A DNA stretch of 64,000 nucleotides from Conchocele bisecta (taxonomy: Eukaryota; Mollusca; Bivalvia; Lucinida; Thyasiridae), in the NCBI GenBank assembly GCA_029237695.1, contig CM055280.1, positions 28,834,560-28,898,559 on the forward strand, written 5' to 3'. The position numbers and the translations under genes are program-made. Position 1 is the stretch's first letter. The number at the start of each line of letters is the position of its first letter. Positions 22,030 to 34,274 of this stretch are shown here, piece by piece. The notes beneath the pieces are model-generated. The model ran no database searches. It worked only from the letters and a program-made list of their open reading frames with translations, and was not told the origin of the DNA.

Positions 22030-23855
22030 GATACATAGAGCATCGACTTTCGCGACAGTTTTTATATGTTATCTCCCTTGAGATAGCATATTATTTCACG
22101 CACATTTCTATGGGGGCAGCCATATTGTCGTGCTACGCCTAAATCACGAGTGCGACCAAGAAAATAGTGCCTGTACCATCTTATCTTATGGCGTTTTGGT
22201 CTGTCTTGCTTTGTATCTAAAACAATATACTATTCTCTATAGTTTTGGGCTCAGTTTATCAGCAACATTTTGGAAAATACGAATCTAGACATTTCGTGCG
22301 TATGAATACAGCAGCTATATGTTTATATGTTGTCTCCCTTGACATAGCATATTGTGTCACGCAAATTTCTGTGGGCGCAGCCATTAATCGTGCATCGACT
22401 AAACGGCGAGTACGACCAAGAAAATAGTGCCTTGTGCCCAACTTATCCTATGGCGTTTTTTGATCTTTGTTCATTGCTTTGTATATAAACCTCTACATAT
22501 ACTATCCTCTATAGTTTTCACAGTTTTCTGCTCAGTTTTATCAATTAAAGTTCTTTAATTATACTAATTAAGACATTTCGTGCGTTTGAATACAGCAGCT
22601 ATTATCTTTAGGTCTCAAGTGACAGTACGTACGGAGCTAGATACAAAGAAATAGCCTCCAATATGTTATCTACGGCTACAATTTTACCCATTAAAATGTC
22701 AGAATTTAGCTAACTGTATATCTTATTCCTTTAAGCAAATAATCTTTGATGTAGAACTATTAAATTGCCAAAAATAATAGAACAGGGAAATCATTTTCCC
22801 CGTGGAATCCATCTTTTCTCTAGTTGTTGTTCAACATTCAACAGCTTTTAAATTTACAATATATACATGTAAATGTCAGATAAACACCTGGAGACGGTAA
22901 CTTAACCAATTTCTGCATGTGTATGTTCTTTATTAATAATTTATTAATACAGCTTCGACAGTTTTATATCGCTAACATATCAAACACGCCAGATAACCAA
23001 TTGCAAATATCACTCTTCAATGCGTTACATTAAAGCGATAGGGTTAATTGCTACGCTCTCGAGAGGTATGAAGAGGGGTAGCAATGTTTTTGTTTCTAGT
23101 ACGGAGTTAGCCGTAAAAAGGGTTGGGGGCTGGGGTGAACGATTTTCTATATATAGTCAGTATGACCCTGCAAGCTACACCGGTGTTATTTACAAAGTTA
23201 ACTTACCCCACACNNNNNNNNNNNNNNNNNNNNNNNNNNNNNNNNNNNNNNNNNNNNNNNNNNNNNNNNNNNNNNNNNNNNNNNNNNNNNNNNNNNNNNN
23301 NNNNNNNNNNNNNNNNNNNNNNNNNNNNNNNNNNNNNNNNNNNNNNNNNNNNNNNNNNNNNNNNNNNNNNNNNNNNNNNNNNNNNNNNNNNNNNNNNNNN
23401 NNNNNNNNNNNNNNNNNNNNNNNNNNNNNNNNNNNNNNNNNNNNNNNNNNNNNNNNNNNNNNNNNNNNNNNNNNNNNNNNNNNNNNNNNNNNNNNNNNNN
23501 NNNNNNNNNNNNNNNNNNNNNNNNNNNNNNNNNNNNNNNNNNNNNNNNNNNNNNNNNNNNNNNNNNNNNNNNNNNNNNNNNNNNNNNNNNNNNNNNNNNN
23601 NNNNNNNNNNNNNNNNNNNNNNNNNNNNNNNNNNNNNNNNNNNNNNNNNNNNNNNNNNNNNNNNNNNNNNNNNNNNNNNNNNNNNNNNNNNNNNNNNNNN
23701 NNNNNNNNNNNNNAAAACTCTACATATACCAGTCTCTTTAATAGTTTTCATAGTTCTCGGCTCAGTTTATCAGTTAAATTTTGGAAATTACGAATCAAGA
23801 CATTTCGTGCGTATGAATACAGCCGCTATTATCTTTAGTTCTCACAGTTAGGTAG
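22030..23855 (+). repeat. Degenerate tandem array spanning an assembly gap
   Basis: Units of roughly 230-300 bases share CATTTCGTGCGTATGAATAC, AGCAGCTAT, TCTCCCTTGACATAGCATAT, GGGCGCAGCCATT and CGACCAAGAAAATAGTGCC. Partial or full units begin at about 22030, 22245 and 22515, and another follows the gap at 23714-23855. The stretch 22640-23213 has no recognised unit. Collapse of this array probably explains the gap. Confidence 0.55.
23214..23713. other. Assembly gap, 500 N
   Basis: Exactly 500 unknown bases, a conventional placeholder size. Open frames reported across it are artefacts. Confidence 0.98.
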
Positions 23856-23986
23856 CAGTGACCAGTTAGCCGCCAATTTCGTACAATTTATTCTGGGAGT
23901 TACAAACAGTAATTTATTCTAGAGAAAACGTGTGGATGGGAATGGGTTTTCACCAGCACATTGCATTTTCCTCTGGATGAGATAGC

Positions 23987-24070
23987 ATATCGATGGTCTA
24001 GTAACATAAGGTCGTAACTGCTATGCTAAAGCATAGCACTTACAACCTTATGTTACTAGACCATCGATAT
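23987..24070. mobile_element. 84-base near-perfect palindrome, copy 1
   Basis: ATATCGATGGTCTAGTAACA at the left is mirrored at the right, with GCTATGCTAAAGCATAGC at the centre. A second full copy is at 45447-45524 and a half copy at 30558-30582. The mismatched bases show that the two full copies lie in opposite orientation. Confidence 0.75.
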
Positions 24071-25125
24071 TTCAGTACTTTCAGTACTTTGATTACCTCT
24101 AGAAATTACACGTAGCCTGAGTTGAACTGAAGACCGTACACTACATTTTTTAGACTGTAGAAATGGTAATGCGGGCGAAGATTGCAAAAATTAAGTAAAA
24201 TACCAAAATAAAATGGAACGCAGTACGACAGTTTGTTGACAGACAATTATTGCCCGGTATGACTAAAGTGCGCGTTGGCGAGTTTTGCCGTGTCCTGTGC
24301 ACTAAATGTTCACATTCACAAGAGCATTTAACAGACCAGTCAACAAAATGGCGGAAAGTGTAACCTCGTAACGAATATTATTTTGTTTTGGTATTTATTG
24401 ATTAGCAGTCTAAATGTTATGTTATTAGAAAGTCGCGTCAATCTCATTCATGAGTAAATAAAAGATACGATATTCGTCAAGTTTGTTCAAATCCATGGTC
24501 TAGCCCTGGGGTGCATTTTATTCGCTATTTTGGAGTGCTCCGAACAGCTTAAGTGCATCAGTCTAAAATCGGACTTTGTAGGCGCCCGTATTATCAGTAA
24601 CTCTCCACATGGAGGTGCATATGGCCCAAATATCCTCGATGTCATACTTACATATTATAGCCAACTTCGTGTTTCACCGGCGCCATGCATGGTAAATGTA
24701 TATTCCGTACATATTTCGGCGTCTTCGTTGTACAGAATGCGTGTGCAATTGTCGATGTTTCGTACGTACATACATACTTTTGCTCGTCTGGCTTCCGGAG
24801 TCTCCTCCATACTGTGGTGATTATTTGCTAAATCTAAGGTACATATTCGGAAAGAGCGTTACTCAATGATGTAATATCAAGTGATTAATTCCAAATTCAT
24901 CCAGAAATTACCGTATGCGAGCTCAGTAAAGACCGTCCTCTCGCTTGGTTTTCAAAATGTTCACGTTTTTCGGTCGTTCCTGCTTATATTAGCGAGAGAT
25001 GGACCCTGACAAGAGAGCAACCGATGGTTAAGACAAGATTTATACACTTGATTACCACGTTTATATATAATTAGTTCGTGATGTTTTGCTAGTTTTAAAG
25101 GGGAAACACTAAACATTGAAGCACC
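24071..25125. other. Intergenic, no gene recognised
   Basis: One weak minus-strand possibility: an ATG at about 24816 giving MEETPEARRAK followed by a GTATGT donor, too short to call. Otherwise nothing. The region lies 3' of the Gag relic on its strand, where polymerase would be expected, but no such frame is seen. Confidence 0.35.
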
Positions 25126-26400
25126 TACCTGTCACGGTTTTCCATTCCCGCCATCTTGTGGGTGTCTCCATTTACTGGCCCGTACACCATACAAAACAGT
25201 GTATCAAGCTGTGGGTTTGTCATGTCTGATCTTTCTATGGCTGGAATTTCAGCCTCAATCCCATTCCAGTCTAGTTTCCCGACTGATTATTCTCGGCTGG
25301 TTTGAAGGGACATCGTCTAATAAAATGGCCTACGTTTTTTGTAAAATAGTTACACACTATATTCTGGGCGTAACCAGTAGGGTTAGGGTTTTTCCAAGAA
25401 ATACTCGAATTTACTGGCCCGTAATTCGGATTTCTTGTATCGATAGTTGGGTAATTGTAGTCAGTCACTGGGTTTCTATCCTCATCATGCTCATATGCCC
25501 AGTTCCCATTCTCATATGCACTATTCCCTTGATTGCCATCGTTTGGGGGTCTGCTGTTTGGTGGAGGGTTAATACTGAGCTGGAGCTATACTCAGTTCAG
25601 ACAGTTTATCATCTATCAATCGTGAAATGTCCCCAAATATCGGTTCGCTGGTTTGTTTCGGGATATTTGCATCTACTTTTGCCTGTGCTTTTATGGGATG
25701 AACGTTTGAAGAGCCAGCATTCTCCACCGGTTTAGTTATCCTATCAATAGGTCCATGGAATGCCTCATATTCAGCTGCTAGTGAAATGGCTTGTTGTAAT
25801 GTTGTTGGATGGTTGTATTGTACATGATTACGGACGTCGTATCCCCCCAGACCATGAACATAAGCATCTATGATGTATGCTTGTAGCGAGTCATTTTGTA
25901 AACTCGGATTAGGCTTTCTGTACCAGCCTCCTCAACTCGTACCCATAGTTGCTAATAGACTCGTTTTCCTTCATTTTGCTGTTTCGAAATTCACACATAT
26001 GCTTTTTATGACCCCTTTGGATTCAATCACAATATAAGTAACTGTTTTACATAATCGTAGTGATTTAATTTGTTCAGTAGATAACCCACTCAGTAATGTC
26101 TGCGCGTCCCCCCGTAAACAAATTGTTAATCGTAATCCCTTTTCGTCATTGATCCATTGGTTTCAGGTTGATACCTGTTCAAAATGTTGTAAAAAGTCTG
26201 ATAATCTCCCGTTAAATGTGTCTGATTTCACTTCCCTATGGGCTCTCACATTGGGCACGTCGTGGTTGAGTTGACTTATCATAAGGTTTGGTGTGTGCAT
26301 TTGTTGTGAATGCATTTGGCCATGTGAATGTATTTGGTTATTATGCATAACCACATTGACTGTTCATGGATTGTCTCCCTTTCCAAAGACTGTTCTAGCC
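25126..26400 (-). pseudogene. LTR-retrotransposon Gag, broken
   Basis: On the minus strand a His/Gln-rich stretch leads into VKSDTFNGRLSDFLQHFEQ (ending at about 26165), a typical start of a retrotransposon Gag core. An in-frame TGA follows, then the same frame continues with a typical W-x-K-L-x-L-x-G-x-A segment. A frameshift near 26010 and another near 25920 move to the segment containing DAYVHGLGGYDVRNH (about 25855-25830). A nucleocapsid-like knuckle follows at about 25345, but the second cysteine of CCHC is Phe (CNYFTKNVGHFIRRC). One more frame change gives a tail ending in TAG at about 25127. The breaks show it is not functional. No protease, reverse transcriptase, integrase or LTR was recognised downstream. 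Class inferred as Ty3-like from the Gag style only. Confidence 0.65.
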
Positions 26401-26811
26401 TAAACACACAGATATAACTGTATATTAAACATATATCGCGTGTGGGGGCATTTTCACTGACCGCCTGTAAAACCATACACATTGGAATCACACATTGAGT
26501 TACAATGTCTTTGACGACTGGATAGTGCCGTGTTCTCACCAACTTGTCAACAACACCCTTTTGACCATTTATTTTTTCTTGCAGGAATAGAAACAGGACA
26601 ACGGGGTCAATAATTATCACGTCACAACAGTCGAAGAGCCGCATATCACTTCATTTACATGTGTCCTGCCACACACAATAATCCATTCCAAACTGCAGAT
26701 GTGTACTAGAGCCCCTGTGTAAACAATGTATCCACATACATTAATACACCACATCAATGCACCCGAACCTGCTCAAGGCACATGCAACACAAACATTGGC
26801 GCATTCAGGGT

Positions 26812-26814
<3 letters not shown>

Positions 26815-26853
<39 letters not shown>

Positions 26854-27235
26854 CGGACCAGGCGCGCGCTCCCCTAAAATTTTGCCGAGTAAAGATTTTT
26901 TACAAGTTACAAGGCACATTTCATGCCAAGTGCCATGTTTTCCATGCATTTTTCGGTCGTTGTCTGATTGTTTCAAAATGCAAACGTTTTCAATCAAAAA
27001 TCATGTCTAAACATACTGTGACAGTGTCAATATGTTTGCTCCAAAATGCGCCAGAACGCAGGAAATGCGATGTAGATTTAAAAACATTTCCGAGGGGGAA
27101 TGCCCCGGACCCCCCTAGCGCTATCCCGAGCTCTGCTCGTTCGCTAATATAGTCAAGTACATGTATTGCAAAATAGTTACGCCCCACCCCCCCCCCCAAC
27201 CCGAAATTCTGGATCCGCGCCTGACAAACATATGC
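26815..27235. mobile_element. Poly-G/poly-C repeat inserted in the Gag relic
   Basis: A homopolymer of about 40 G at 26812-26853 opens the element, and CCCCACCCCCCCCCCCAACC then TGGATCCGCGCCTGACA closes it at 27185-27232. The inside contains GGGGGAATGCCCCGGACCCC. Protein-like minus-strand frames on both sides suggest insertion into the older Gag-type element. Confidence 0.55.
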
Positions 27236-27395
27236 ATTTTTCTCCGGGTGCCGACCCGGAAGCAGTCTACCGAGGTCTTCTGTCCCTGACATAGCTACTG
27301 GGGGACAACCCGACGTTGTCCCAACTGGAGGTATACCACGAGTTGTTGACCTCGGCTCCTGTGTATGTGTAATCCCGAATGTCTGATCAGCTGTT
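27236..27395 (-). pseudogene. Gag-type N-terminal remnant, second piece
   Basis: The minus strand reads without a stop for about 55 codons, from KTADQTFGITHTQEPR through PPVGTTSGCPPVAMSG to GRLLPGRHPEKNAYV. The composition is Pro/Thr/Gly-rich and protein-like. It ends at the poly-G element and begins at the array edge at 27395. I infer it belongs to the Gag relic from strand and position; it has no family motif by itself. Confidence 0.4.
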
Positions 27396-27670
27396 TTTGT
27401 CTCGCCCGCTAAGCGGAAAGCGAGACATAGGTTTTGCTTGGTTCGTCGTCGTCGTCGGCGTCGGTGTCGGTGTCGGCGTCATCATTCAATGTTAAGTTTT
27501 CGTGTTACGGTCATTACTTCAACACCTTATCAGCTACAGTCATCAAACTTTATACATATCTTTACTATGATATCTAGATAGTCCAAATAGGACTATTAAA
27601 AAAAATTCCGGGCTCCAGGGTCAAGGTCAAACTCTATTTCTTTCTATGCTACAAACTGAACATTAATGCA
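27396..27670 (+). repeat. GTCTCGCCCGCT-type interspersed repeat
   Basis: GTCTCGCCCGCTAAGCGGAA and AGCGAGACATAGG form a hairpin, followed by GTCGTCGTCGTCGGCGTCGG, then AATGTTAAGTTTTCGTGTTA and GGGTCAAGGTCAAACTC. I recognise this layout from molluscan genomes. Confidence 0.55.
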
Positions 27671-27929
27671 TGAAGACCCGTTTTCTCGTGCGCTCTGTAC
27701 ACCTTACCTGTAGAGAGAACAATAGCCTTCTCCAGTTGAACACTTATGTATGTGCAAGCATGTGCAAATTTCCAGCTTGACCACTAAATGTCCAGCTAAA
27801 TTATTACAGGTAATTTATACAGGTAAATTATTATACCTGGGTATTACATTTCCGTAAACTGTGTTGACAATATTGTGGCAATATGTGGACCTGTGCAGAT
27901 ATGATATGTAAAATCCACGCTATTGGATT

Positions 27930-30560
27930 GGCGAAAGCCAGGCGGGCGGGCGGCGTCCACAATCAATGTTAAGTTTTCGTTTTTCAGTCCATTTCTTTGG
28001 TACTGTACCACCTAGGACCACCAAGCTTCATAACCAAGGGGTGCCCACCACATACAACTATCCAACATATGACCATTAAATGATTTGTTTTACCTTCACC
28101 TATTATTTCTACGTAATTGACTTAGCCATTTTCAACGTTAACTTTTTAACGTACGTCTGGTTAAACTTTTTTGGTTAAAGTTTTTCGTTATACTATATCT
28201 CTGCAACTGCTTCGCCAATTACCTTGAAACTTTACATGGGTGTTTATCATCATCCATATTTTCATTCTACCCCCCAACTGTGCGGCCCCTGTACCCAATA
28301 TCAAGGTCAAATTACTTTGATTTTTTTGTGTACTATATCTCTGCAACTGCTTCACCCATTACCTTGATACTTCACATGGGTGTGTATCATCATTGTCGCG
28401 CCCGCTTGCGGAAAGCGTGATATAGTCGGCAATTTGGCATACGTCCGTCCGTCCGTCCGTGTGTCCGGTTAAAGTTTTTCCATCTATTATATCTCTTTTT
28501 TTAGTGTCCATGCCTCGCCCCAAGGCGCGACATGCAGGCCATGGCCATCTAGTCTACAAAAAGTGGCATCGTTTCTTGTTTTTTTGTTCAAATTCTTTTT
28601 CCATTTTTAGCCAGGTTTTTTGAAAATAAAAAAAAATCCAGGCTATTGGATTGGCGAAAGCAGGGCGGGCGGGCGGGCGGCGGGCGGCGTCCACAATCAA
28701 TGTTAAGTTTTCGTGTTTGAGTCAATTTCTTTGATACTGTACCACCTAGGACCACCATATCACCACTAGGACCACCAAACTTTCACAGCTTCATAATCAA
28801 GGGGTGCCCACCACTATCACTACCACATGTTACTTTTTTTTTTAACTGACCCATTTTTTCCGCGCGTCTGACTTAGCCATTTTCAATGTTAAGTTTTCGC
28901 GTTTACAATGTTAAGTTTTCGTTGTTTAGTCCATTTCTTTGGTACTGTACCACCTAGGACCACTAAACTTTCACAGCTTCATAATCAGTGCCCACCACAT
29001 TATCACTATCCAACATGTTACTTTTTTTTTGTAAACTTAAGACCCATTTTTTCCGCGCAGTCCACTTAGCCATTTTCAATGTTAAGTTTTTGCGTTTACA
29101 ATGTTAAGTTTTCGTGTTTAAGTCCATTTATTTGATACTGTACCACCTAGACCACCAAACTTTCACAGCTTCATAACCAAGGCGTGCCTACCACATACAA
29201 CTATCCAACATGTGACCATTTTTTTTACCTTCACCTATTATTTCTGATTAAAGTTTTTTGGTTAAAAGTTTTTCGTTATACTATATCTCTGCAACTGCTT
29301 CGCCCATTACCTTATTGAAACTTCACATGGGTGTTTATCATCATCCATATTTTCATTCTAACCTCCAACCGTGCGGCCCCTGTACCCAATGTCAAGGTCA
29401 AATTACTTTTATTTGTTTTGTTAAAGTTTTTTCGTGTACTATATCTCTGCAACTGCTTCATCCATTACCTTGATACTTCACATGGGTGTTTATCATCATT
29501 GTCGCACCCGCTTGCGGAAAGCGCGATATCGTCGGCATTTTGGCATATGTCCGTCCGTCCGTCCGTCCGTACGTCCGTGTGTCCGGTTAAAGTTTTTTTT
29601 TTCGTTAAAGTTTTTCCATCTACTATATCTATTTTGTTAGTGTCCATGCCTCTCCCCAAGGCGCGACATGCAGGCCACGGCCATCTATTCTACAAAAAGT
29701 GGGTATAATTATGTTATCCCAGTGTCTATGCTTGGAAAATACCTGGCCTTCGTGGTTTTGCCTCGTTTCGTGTTTTTAACTTGACCCATTTTTTCCGCGC
29801 AGTCGACTTAGCCATTTTTAATGTTAACTTTTCGCGTTTACAATGTTAAGTTTTCGTGTTTAAGTCCATTTCTTTGGTACTGTACCACCTAGGACCACCA
29901 AACTTTCACAGCTTCATAACCAAGGGGTGCCTACCACATAAAACTATCCAACATGTGACCATTTTTTTTACCTTCACCTATTATTTCTACGTAATTGACT
30001 TAGCCATTTTCAACGTTAACTTTTTAACGTACGTCTGGTTAAAGTTTTTTCGTTAAAAGTTTTTCGTTATACTATATCTCTGCAACTGCTTCGCCCATTA
30101 CCTTGAAACTTCACATGGGTGTTTATTAACATCCATATTTTCATTCTACACCCCAACCGTGCGACCCCTGTGCCCAATGTCAAGGTCAAATTACTTTGAT
30201 TATTTTCGTTAACGTTTTTTTGTGTATTATATCTCTGCAACTGCTTCACCCATTACCTTGATACTTCACATGGGTGTTTATCATCATTGTCGCACCCGCT
30301 TGCAGAAAGCGCGATATCGTCGGCATTTTGGCATACGTCCGTCCGTACGTCCGTAAGTCCGTGTGTCCGGTTAAAGTTTTTTCGTTAAACTTTTTCCATC
30401 TACTATATCTATTTTTTAGTGTCCATGCCTCGCCCCAAGACGCGACATGCAGGCCACGGCCATCTAGTCTACAAAAAGTGGTATAATTATGTTTATCCAA
30501 GTGTCTAATGCTTGGAAAAAACCTGGCCTTCGTGGCTTTGCCTCGTTTCTTGTTGTCTAT
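27930..30560 (+). repeat. Complex array of long tandem units
   Basis: At least three incomplete copies (about 27930-28560, 28640-29705 and 29790-30555) share AATGTTAAGTTTTCGT, GGTACTGTACCACCTAGGAC, CTCTGCAACTGCTTCGCCCA, CTTCACATGGGTGTTTATCA, CGCCCGCTTGCGGAAAGCG, a GTCCGTCCGTCC tract and GGCGCGACATGCAGGCCA. Sub-blocks are duplicated again inside each copy. No open frame longer than chance. It sits between minus-strand Gag-type remnants at 27236-27395 and 30735-31155. Confidence 0.65.
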
Positions 30561-30582
30561 TAGCATAAGGTCGTAAGTGCTA
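30558..30582. repeat. Half copy of the 84-base palindrome
   Basis: TTAGCATAAGGTCGTAAGTG followed by CTAT matches one arm of the palindromes at 23987-24070 and 45447-45524. Confidence 0.5.
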
Positions 30583-30615
30583 TATACCGACTATTATCAT
30601 ATACTAAAAAACAAA

Positions 30616-30681
30616 ACAATTATTGACTAGTGAGCCATAGAATATAATCTGATATTCTATGGCTCACTAGTCAATAATTGT
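30616..30681. repeat. Perfect 29-base inverted repeat
   Basis: Both 29-base arms (beginning ACAATTATTGACTAGTGAGC) match without a mismatch around an 8-base loop TAATCTGA. A perfect stem points to recent origin. Confidence 0.8.
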
Positions 30682-30734
30682 ATAATATGTTCGGGCCAGT
30701 GAAAATTGCTTTCTGGCCCAGGCTCGAGGTCAAG

Positions 30735-31155
30735 GCGGCGGGACAAGGCGAGACATTTGATTCCGCGGAATTCTTGTTGTGGTATATCGGTACGTTCGTG
30801 TTTGATTTGATGTCGGAACATTTGCATGATAACCCGTATACGGATGTGTCTCTGGAATAAGATAAGCGAGCATGGTCTAATTGAAAAGTCGCCGAAATGT
30901 GTATTGCTGATGGGTACAGTGTATATTACTTTGAACTATATCAGTCTCATGTGGGTAAATTCGTGGTTCTATGTATCTCAGGGTATCAGCGGGGGCATCT
31001 ATAGTCGTGAACCGTGGCTGATATGTGTACATGTGGTCATTTGTTGGAATTGCCTCCCTTCCCAGAGTCTGGTATTGTTGACAGGTCGATATTTCCCTGT
31101 GTCTGGGGTCGGCAATAAACGGTCTGTGTTCAGGTGAAGACGTCACATTATACAT
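30735..31155 (-). pseudogene. Gag-type N-terminal remnant, first piece
   Basis: A frame from 31155 to 30877 (92 residues, with EHRPFIADPRHREIST, YQTLGREAIPTNDHMY and RYIEPRIYPHETDIV) ends at a TAG, and the same frame then stays open for about 58 codons (ETHPYTGYHANVPTSN, TTTRIPRNQMSRLVPPP) to a TGA. The DNA for QTLGREAIP resembles that at about 26385 (CAGTCTTTGGAAAGGGAGAC), so this is probably a related Gag-type piece. The reading is inferred; an exon with acceptor ACCTGAACACAG at about 31130 is the alternative. Confidence 0.4.
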
Positions 31156-34100
31156 ATATGATTAACATAGAAAATCTCAGCTCCACGGATGTGTTTTACT
31201 ATTTCATCTGTATCTTATATATTCTGTATCGGGTAGAGCTGAGACCCCATTAATAAAAACATTGGTCACAATAACAGCACAATCTGTCCTGGCATTTTAT
31301 GAAACAGTCTGACGCGTGAGCAGTTTAACACTTCACAGTCATGCTAAAACATTCATAGGCCAATAATACACATGTAAGTATGCAACTTTGACATCCTTTT
31401 ATTCACAATTTGTAAACCAACGGTAAATCATCCTGTCTCATGCTGTCTACCGCCATGTTTTAGGTATCCACACACATTTAATGGTAATTCTTGGTCACCC
31501 TAAACACCTCAAAGGCTGACAAGGTCGGTGAAATCTGATATGGAACTATGATGTTCCGTTACTGAAGAAGCTATGATCAAAACGATAAGAACCAATATCT
31601 ATTCTAGACTTCTTACAAACGCCAAATGTTCTTTTTCCCGCTGCCTAAACAATTTATCATAATAACACACTTTATATAAATGTCGTCCAGATAGTGTGCC
31701 GGTGGGGAGTGGTATGCAGTACGTATGGGAAATAAATTACATTATTAAAGCTCCAGGTTGATGAGGTTTCCATGTGCGGATCCTGCGTGGGTGGGTTGTG
31801 GGGAGGGTCTCGGGTGACAACGAAGATATGAGCAGCCACATCAATTTGTAAATTTCCCCTCTGACATTATATGAATAGACTACCAGTGTATACGTATGAG
31901 TGTTTGCTATGATTATAGCAGAGCTTTAGAGAGACTGAGTATGTGTTAAGCTAGGATTCTGGTACTGTCGTTATCTACGTTTGTCCCGCTGCCATCCCCG
32001 GTTTCCATGAATACGACATTCTATGGCAGACATATAGGCATTTAACATAGAATGTAGACAAGCAAGTGTGTGTGTCAGATTTCCACAGTTGGCGATTGTG
32101 TTTGCAGTCGAACTTATATTGTAAATGCTATCCCTCTCTCGAAATGTAAGAACATGTTTATTTTAACCAGGTGAGTTGATTAGCTAGAATAATAGCGTAA
32201 GGACCCAATCACTCGTGCAGTATTTCACGATAATCAGTTCACCTTCTTAAATAAACGGTATATAACGAACTGTCAAAATGTCAGTCGGTGTTAACGACAC
32301 CGAATGTCATCACGAATTTGATCACCACAGCGTGAAACTTTTTAAAAACAAATCCTTATTTGACCATGTCAGTGGATATAAAAGCATCATAGCAGAGCTA
32401 TGGAATAACTAGATATTATGTTTGTAAAATATGGATATGCCCCCATGGCATATTGGTAGTGTTTCAGCACCATTTCGAAGGTCACAAAGGTGAATGTCGT
32501 GTCATTGGTGGTACGATTGCGTCACCCATGTTCAGGTGAATGAACTGACCAAATAATAAAGCAATCCTTCAAGTAATATTGACGATATATCAAGATGGCG
32601 AAACGCTTACACACTTTTCAACTTTTCGACGGAAATGTACACGGACGGACGGACGTACAAAACATTAAGAGCAACGCAATATGCCCCCTTGCTATCGCAT
32701 AGGGGATGGGGTATACACATATACATACTGAACAAGCAGTAAATGTTTCAAAATAGTGAGGTATACACCCTAAGGGCCAATGAATCGGGGAAAAAACAGC
32801 TATAGCGACCTATTGTACGAGTACAACGGTGGTAATCAACGTGGCAAATAATGTACTCCGCATTCATCGATGTATTGTCCCCAAGAAAATTCCCAACTGC
32901 GAATCAATTCCATTTAGTGTAGGAGAAGTGCTGTATGCGTGAACACTTTAAGGAACATATATTAAAACAAAATGAACTCAAACCGGCTCAGAAAGTGTTC
33001 TAAACACGGGCACAGGCGAAATATTCCGCTAAATATTGCTTTTCTACTGAGTTGCGTATACCTCCATCGGTCATCAACAACACACGGAATCACAATAATG
33101 TCTCAACTATGAACATATATAACAATAATAATAATTAATACGTTGCCACACAATTTGCCAAACAAACCTACCACAAACGTTTATATTAAATTACATAAAC
33201 TTCCCGGGGCCAAAACTTTAGAGTGCTTACACATCGTTTTCACGGACGATGTATGCGAATGGCGGCATGCCGTAAAAAGTGTTAAATAGTGGATAATTGT
33301 GGGCTACATTGGTTATATACAGTGGTTTAGACCGTATTTTCATTAAAATCGACCCGAAAATGTCATATTCGCAACATTCGTAACAGCATAGTTTGTTTAC
33401 AAGAGGAGACGACAAACCTTTTTTGTCACTTCATCTTTTAACAAAGTGTCTGCATTCGTAGATCTATGATATAGTAACCATTGTGTCATATGCATATGAC
33501 TTGCTTGTGTTTTAAATTAAAATATGAATAAAACAACGAAAACATGTACTGTAACCTACCTCGTGGCAAATGGCCGTATTTTACCTTTACTCCATTTTTG
33601 CTCCAACAGCCGCCTACTAATGGCTGCCGCTCACCTTTCACATACTACCCCCCCCCCACCCTCACACCCCCATCTCCTCACCCCCTCACCCCCCTGACGT
33701 TAACATCATATGGTGCGAATATGGAGGCCGCTCTCGGGCTACACTGGTTACAAACGCCACGAGACACGTGTTTTTCTTAGCACCCTGGTAAAACATCTGT
33801 CTTATGTTAGAGTAGTTTATTTATCAGGTAACGAGCTTTGTATTGGCCGAATACGTACTGACTGATAGCATACGTGTCAGGTATTGATCGGGATACGAAA
33901 TATTTGGTTTACAACGAGTCAGAACTTTTTACCCTTTAACCCTTTCCGCTTTGAAGAAAAGTTTAAATATCGTTATTTTTCTGCACGGGTGGTATGTTGT
34001 AACCACGCATTAAAATCTTCTCGCACGACGGCTCAAATGAGTGGTAACAAAATATGTATACATATTCAATGATAAATGAAAAAAACAGGACAAAATCTTC

Positions 34101-34270
34101 TGTATACGGAGATACCTGTGAATGCGTACATGCATCCTGTATGAAATAGGCCAACACATGTCTATAGTTCTGCGGTTTTGGCATTCAATACTCAAAGGGA
34201 GACAATCTATGGTCTAAGCAAACTTATAACCGAAACGGTTCCGAATACAAACATCGCAGCCCTGACAAGC
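31156..34270. other. Intergenic, no gene recognised
   Basis: No exon is supported over 3.1 kb. It contains a GACGGACGGACG repeat piece at 32620-32720 and a C-rich tract at 33649-33700. The 62-codon minus frame at 33227-33415 and the 78-codon plus frame at 33544-33780 have no family signal. Confidence 0.4.
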
Positions 34271-34274
34271 CTGC

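Noticed and set aside
23020..23851. Long open frames of 182-272 codons over 23.0-23.9 kb
   Set aside because: They consist almost wholly of unknown residues from the 500-N gap; the real ends are short and belong to a tandem repeat.
24600..24820. Small minus-strand first exon MEETPEARRAK
   Set aside because: Only 11 codons before a GTATGT donor; nothing downstream supports it.
26726..27152. Plus-strand frames with long Gly runs and a minus-strand frame with Pro run
   Set aside because: The residues are translation of the G homopolymer; no domain on either side in those frames.
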